A DNA stretch of 64,000 nt, from NCBI GenBank assembly GCA_947172415.1, contig OX359200.1:3040501-3104500 (forward strand), given 5' to 3'. Below, in pieces: positions 58,526 through 64,000 of the stretch. The notes under the pieces were generated by a model, which saw only the letters and a program-made list of their open reading frames with translations, ran no database searches and was not told the origin of the DNA. Position 1 is the stretch's first letter, and every line of letters begins with the position of its first letter. Position numbers and translations under genes: made by a program. Source of the DNA: Chondrosia reniformis (taxonomy: Eukaryota; Porifera; Demospongiae; Chondrillida; Chondrillidae).

Positions 58526-60350
58526 GTTTGTATTATTCATATGTACTAGTTATATTTTTATGTATTAGTTATATGTAGTAGGTTTTTGTACTATTTATAT
58601 GTACTAGTTACATTTTTATGTATTACTTATATGTAGTAGATGTGTGCTCTAGTTATATGTTCTATTTGAATGTATATACTAGTTGTATGTTCTAGTTGTA
58701 TGTACTAGTTGAATGTACTAGTTATAGGTTCTTGTACTAGTTATACTTGGTATACTTAGAAGGTAGTTGTTGTATGTACCAGTTGTATGTACTAGTTTTA
58801 TGAACTAGGTGTATGTACCAGTTGCACGTCCTATTTATAATAATTGGATACATGCGTATGTACTAGTTATATGTAGTAGGTGATTGTACTAGTAATATGT
58901 CCTAGTTGCTTTTACTTGTATGTAGTAGCTATGTACTACTTGTATATACAAGTTGTAGTTTCTAGTATTATGTACTCGTTCTATGAGCTACTTGTATATA
59001 CTAGTTTCTAGTTGTATGTACTAGTTGTATGTACTAGGTCCATGTACTAGTTGAATGTACTAGGTGCATGTACTATGTGTATGTATTATTTTTAAGCACC
59101 AGTTATATGTGTATGTACTAGTTATATGCTTGTGTACTAGTTATCTCTACTAGTTGTATGAACTATTTATAATTTCTAGGTATATGTGTGTCTACTAGTC
59201 ATATGTAGTAGGTGGATGTACTAGTTTTATGTCCTAGTTGTTTGTACTAGTAGTATGTACTAGTTGTATGTACTGGTGGTGTGTAGTATTTGATGTACTA
59301 GTTGCATGTACTAGTTTTATGTACTAGTACTAGTTATATTTACTAGTTGTAGGTACTAGGTTTAGGAACTATTTGTATGTGGTAGTTGTATGTACTAGAT
59401 ATGAACCAGTTGTATGTACTAGTTGTATGCACTAGTTGTTTGTACTACCTGTGTACTAGTTTTATATACTTGTTGTATACACTAATTGTTTGTACTAGTT
59501 GAATGTACTAGATATATGTAGTAGTTGTGTGTACTAGTTACATGCACCAGTTGTATGTATAAGTTGTATGTTGTAGTTGTATGAAGAAGTTTTATGAACT
59601 AGATGTATGTTCTAGTGTAGGTTCTAATACTAGGTATACTAATTACCAGGGAAGTACTAGTTTTATGTGCTATATACTAGTTGTACGTACTAGTTGTGTG
59701 TAGAAATTATATGTATTACATGCAAGTAACAGTTGTGGGTAATTGTATGTACTAGTTGTATATGCTAGTTGTATGTACTAGTGACTAATTGTATGTACTA
59801 GTTGTATGTACTTGTTGTTTGAACTACTTGTAGTTTCCAGTACAAGTTATACTAGGTATTAGGATGGAACTAATTTTTTGTACTTGTTGTATGTACTATT
59901 GTTATGTACTAGTTATGTTTATAAGTACTATTCATATTTAGTAGTTATATGTACTAGTTGAGTGTAATTGTTGTATGTACTAGTTTTATATACTATTTAT
60001 AAGTACTAGTTGTATGTGCTGGTTGTATGAACCACTTGTATGAACTTGTTATATTTGTATGTACTAGATGCATGTACTATTTATATGTACTAGATGTAGG
60101 TAATAGTTGTATGTACTAGTTGTATGTATGAGTTGTATGTTCTAAATAAGTTCAAATACTAGTTATACTAGGACCTAGGTAGGCACTAGTTGTTTGTACT
60201 AGATACTAGTTGTATGTACTAGTTATATGTACTAGTTATGTGGGAGTTGTATGTATTAGTTGCACGTATATAAGAGTTGTATGTAGTAGCTATCTACTAG
60301 TTGTATATACAAGTTGTACGTTCTAGTATTATGTACTCATATTATGAAAT
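58526..60350 (+). repeat. 13-bp satellite array, block 12
   Basis: 13-bp family. Ends in TATTATGTACTCATATTATG, a recurring variant (compare 58,968), where the Penelope-like insert begins. No gene is seen. Confidence 0.92.
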
Positions 60351-60418
60351 ATCTTTGTAAAGGTTCATCTTTTAGAGTGACTAGAGATGCAGTTTTTCCA
60401 ATTCTTCTGTCTGCCAAA

Positions 60419-60445
60419 CGTTTCGACCCTGGGGGTTTTCTTCAG
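60419..60445 (-). ncRNA. hammerhead-like motif in the Penelope-like 3' region
   Basis: Minus strand: CTGAAGA, a short ACCC/GGGT stem, then GAAACG. It matches the CUGANGA...GAAA core of hammerhead ribozymes, which Penelope-like elements are known to carry in their terminal repeats. There are extra A residues between the first core strand and the stem, so cleavage ability is doubtful. Confidence 0.4.
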
Positions 60446-60461
60446 TGACTGGTGGTGGTCT

Positions 60462-60893
60462 TCAAGGTGTCTTCATATATAGGCATCTTTTCCCGCCATT
60501 TTCGATTACCTCATCAGTGATGTCATCGGTTACGTCATTTCCGGAGGAAGGGGAGGTGAAGGGATTATTCATAAAGAAGGCTTTCCAATCACTTCTTGGT
60601 ACAAATACTTGATCTAAGTTCATTCTTACCCGACATTGTTGGATCTTCAGGGCTTCCTTAATTCTTCTTCTGTACCAGTTCTCTTCCCTCTCCACCACTC
60701 TGGCTTGGCTCCACTCAATTGGATGGCCGGTTTTTAGGGAGTGAACAGCTAAGCCATTGTTCACATCCCCCATCCTGACGGCACGTTTGTGCTCCGCCAT
60801 CCTGACTTTTAGCGTTCTTCCAGTTTCTCCAGTGTACACTGCAGGGCAACTAGAACAGGGGATCTGGTAAACATAAAGATAAGTTCGACGCAG
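60462..60893 (-). pseudogene. GIY-YIG endonuclease domain of a Penelope-like element
   Basis: Open frame of 143 codons between an upstream TAA (60,896-60,894) and a stop at 60,464-60,462. It starts LRRTYLYVYQIPCSSC, then has the GIY-YIG core AVYTGETGRTLKVRMAEH (Y, Y-G, catalytic R and H) and EENWYRRRIKEALKIQ with the usual acidic residue, ending NLDQVFVP. The CxxC before the core and the NNGLAVHSLKTGHPI stretch are typical of Penelope-like elements. The tail is acidic and low-complexity (NDVTDDITDEVIENGG). In an intact element this domain follows an RT and cuts target DNA. Here the gene is cut off upstream, so the GTG at 60,839 or any other codon is not a real start. The domain itself shows no frameshift. 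Confidence 0.88.
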
Positions 60894-60925
60894 TTAGAAG
60901 AAATCCTTATTCCATTCTATGAAAT

Positions 60926-63900
60926 ACTTGTATGTACTAGTTTCTAGTTATATGTAATATTTTTATGTACTCTTCGTATGTACTATGTGTATGTACTATT
61001 TATAAGTACCAGTTATATGTGTATGTACTAGTTATATGTTTGTGTAATAGTACTGGTTATATTTATGTGTACTAGTTATATGTACTAGTTGCATGTACTA
61101 GTTGCATGTACTAGTTGTATGTACTAATTTTATGAACTAGTTGTATACACTAGTTCTATGCACTAGCACTAGTTATATTTACTAGTTGTATGTACTAGTT
61201 GTGTGTACTAGATATGAACCAGTTGTATGTACAAGTTTATGCACTAGTTGTTTTTACTAGCTATGTGTTAGTTGTATTTATTATTTATATGTACCAGTTG
61301 TGTGCACTAGTTGTATGTACTAGTTGTGTGTACTATTTATGTGTACTAATTCTATGCACTTGATGTATTTACTAGTTGTATAAACTAGTTGTAGGTTCCA
61401 GTACTAGTTATACTAGTTACTAGGTAGGTACTAGTTGTATGTACGAGATACTAGTTGTATGTACTAGTTGTTTGTACTATTTGTATGTACCAGTTGTGTG
61501 CACCAGTTGTATGTACTAGTTGTGTGTACTATTTATGTGTACTAATTCTATGCACCTGATGTATTTACTAGTTGTATAAACTGGTTGTAGGTTCCAGTAC
61601 TAGTTATACTAGTCACTAGGTAGGTACTAGTTGTATGTACAAGATACTAGTTGTATGTACTAGTTGTTTGTACTATTTATATGTACCAATTGTATGTAGT
61701 ATTTATATGTACTAGTTGAGTGTAATTTTTGTATATACTAGTTGTATATACTATTTATAAGCACTAGTTGTATGTACTGGTTGTATGAACTACTTATATG
61801 AACTCATTATATTTGTATGTACTAGATATATGTACTAGTTTTATGTACTAGATATATGTAGTAGTTGTATGTACTAGTTATACGTACTAGTTGTACTTAC
61901 TATTTATATTTACTAGATATATGTGTATGTACTAGCTGTATGTATATACTGGTTGTATGTGCTAATTGCACGTACTAGCTGTATGTACTATTACTATATA
62001 GTTATATTTACTAGTTATAGGTGCTAGTTGTATGTACTAGTTGTATGTGGTAGTTCTATGTACTATTGTATGTACTAGTTGTATGTACTAGTTGTATGCA
62101 CTAGTTGTTTGTACTAGCTGTGTACTAGGTTTATGTAATAGTTGTATTTATTAGTTTTATGTAATAGTTGTATGTACTAGTTGAATGTACTAGATGTATG
62201 TACTATTTATATGTACTGGCTATATGTAAACTAGTTATATGTACTAGTTGTATGTATCAGTTGTATGTACTAGTTGTATTTATTAGAAGTATGTACTAGT
62301 TATATGTTCTAATTATTAGTTGTATGAACTAGTTATATGTACTAGGTTGTAGTTGTAGGCACTAGTTTTATGTACAACTTATATGTAATATGCGTATGTA
62401 CTATTTATATGTACTAGTTGCAAGTACTAGTTGTATTCACTAGTTGTATGGACTTGTACTAGCTATATTTACTAGTTGTAGGTACTAGTTGTATGTGGTA
62501 GTTGTATGTAGTAGTTCTATGTACAAATTGTATGAAATAGTTTTGTGTTCTAGTTGTATGTATATACTAGTTGTATGTACTAGCTATGTACTAGTTGTAT
62601 GTTATAGTTGTATGTACTAGTTTTATGTACTTGTTGTAGATTCTTGTACTTGTTAGTCTAGGTACTAGGAAGGTACTGGTTGTATGTACTGGAAACTAGT
62701 TTTATGTACTAGTTGTATGTACTAGTTTTATGAACTAGTTGTAGTACAAATTGAGCGTAATCGATGTACGTACTAATTGTATGAACAAGTTGTATGTACT
62801 AGTTCTATGTACTATTTGTAAGTACTCGTTACTAGTTGTATGTACCAATTGTTTTATGTTGTTTAACAGTTTTATGTTCTAGTACTGGTTATATATACTA
62901 ATTGTATGTTCTAATTGTATGAACTAGTTGTATTTAATAATTGGAAGTACTTTCTAGTACTAGTTATATGAACTAGTGTTAGGACTAGTTGAATGTACTG
63001 GTTGTATAAACTAATTGTGTATACTAGTTGTGTGTACTAGTTGTATGAACTAGTTTTATGTACTAGTTGTATGTACTAGTCGTGTTTACTAGTTGTGTGT
63101 ACTCGGTGTTTGTACTAGTTATATTTTATATACATTTTATTAACTAGTTGTATGTACTAGTACTAGTTATATTTACTAGTTGTAGGTTGATATTATATGT
63201 ACTAATATAGGCTGTGTATGGACTAGTTGTATGTACTAGTACTGGTAAGCTTGAGTACTAGTTAATTTATTTACTTTGTAGGCACTAGTAAAATGTAATA
63301 CTAGTTGGAGTTCTAGTATAATATCCTAGTTGTATGTACTATTTATATGTACTAATTTTATGTGTATGTTTCAATCATAGGTACTAGTTTTAAATACAAG
63401 TTGTATGAAGTAGGTGTTAGACTAGTTGTATGTGCTAGTTGTATGTACTAGTTGTATTTACTAGTTATATGTTTTACTTGTTTGTACTTGTTATACGTAC
63501 TAGTAGAATGTACTAGTTGTGTGTAATAGTTGTATGTACTAGTTGTATATACTAGTTGTTAGTACTGGCTATATTTTCTAGTTGTATAGTACTAGTTATA
63601 TTAAATATTTGTAGGTACTACTTATATGTACTAGTCGAATGTAATAGTTGCATGTACTAATTATATATAATAGTTGTATGCACCAGTTGTATGTACTAGT
63701 TATGTACAAGTTGTATGTTAACGTTGTATGTACCAGTTGTATGAACTAGTTGCATGTTACAGTTGTATGAACTAGTTGTATGTAGTAGTACAAGTAATAT
63801 TTACTACTTGTAGGTATTAGCTGTATGTCCTAGTGTATGTAGTAATTGTATGTGTTAATTGTATGAACTAGTTTTATGTACTAGTTGTATGTACTAGTTG

Positions 63901-64000
63901 TATGTACTAGTTATATACTAATGTATGTCCTAGTTGTATGTACAAGTTGTACGTACTAGCACTGGTTATATTTACTATTTGTAGGTATTAGTTGTATGTA
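60926..64000 (+). repeat. 13-bp satellite array, block 13
   Basis: 13-bp family to the end of the window. A tandem duplication is visible around 61,340-61,660 (ATTCTATGCACTTGATGTAT against ATTCTATGCACCTGATGTAT about 183 bp apart). 63,580-64,000 is a relative of 56,790-57,310. No gene is seen. Confidence 0.92.

Larger units (their letters stand above)
60351..60912 (-). mobile_element. 5'-truncated Penelope-like element
   Basis: Insert of about 562 bp flanked by an imperfect 13-bp target duplication (CATATTATGAAAT at 60,338-60,350 and CATTCTATGAAAT at 60,913-60,925). Removing it restores the satellite order TTCTATGAAATACTTGTATG. On the minus strand it holds the end of the gene with the GIY-YIG nuclease and then a 3' untranslated part with the hammerhead-like motif at 60,445-60,419. 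The RT part is absent, presumably lost by incomplete reverse transcription. Confidence 0.85.

Overview
This is eukaryotic, almost certainly metazoan, non-genic DNA: about 64 kb dominated by satellite repeats into which transposable elements have inserted. Evidence for an animal: the only spliced gene is a transposase with 100-141 bp GT-AG introns, the elements are types found in animals (LINE-like retroelements with C-terminal endonucleases, Penelope-like element, piggyBac-type and pogo/Tigger-type non-autonomous elements), and TTAGGG-type telomere-like units occur. The compact introns and element mix would suit a sponge or cnidarian, but this is inference. No host protein-coding gene, rRNA or tRNA is visible. 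Layout: roughly three quarters of the window is a degenerate AT-rich 13-bp satellite (consensus AGTTGTATGTACT on the + strand, nearly constant orientation). A separate ~23-bp satellite (ATGGGATATATTGGC-like) fills 9.79-10.85 kb, and a 123-bp satellite with about 66 units fills 47.4-55.6 kb, with remnants at 57.7-58.5 kb. The 13-bp field holds a direct ~10 kb segmental duplication (about 57-9,780 matches about 19,950-30,240) and younger tandem duplications of 525, 289 and 241 bp. Insertions from left to right: a 5'-truncated retroelement with RT and endonuclease (3,669-5,595, minus); a longer decayed R2/NeSL-like LINE (11,926-15,335, plus); a Penelope-type terminal fragment (about 26,815-27,070); a cluster of fold-back elements (32,344-34,690); a 483-bp piggyBac-type MITE (38,432-38,914); a 519-bp pogo/Tigger-type deletion derivative (40,298-40,816); a 4,018-bp DNA transposon with 29-bp TIRs, TA target duplication and a four-exon, 653-codon DDE transposase that looks intact (41,965-45,982); a long hairpin (46,548-46,790); a tiny truncated relative of the first retroelement (47,027-47,325); an unclassified 369-bp insert in a 123-bp satellite unit (58,122-58,490); and a truncated Penelope-like element keeping its GIY-YIG endonuclease (60,351-60,912). 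The genes do not form a pathway; each encodes movement functions for its own element. The most notable items are the DNA transposon (SAP-like segment between the second and third catalytic residues), the recurring hammerhead-like CUGANGA...GAAAC cores at Penelope-type ends and in a hairpin, the codon-length 123-bp satellite that looks like an ancient dimer of a ~61-bp monomer, and the large duplication inside the 13-bp field. All coordinates and motif calls come from reading the sequence; no database or alignment program was used.
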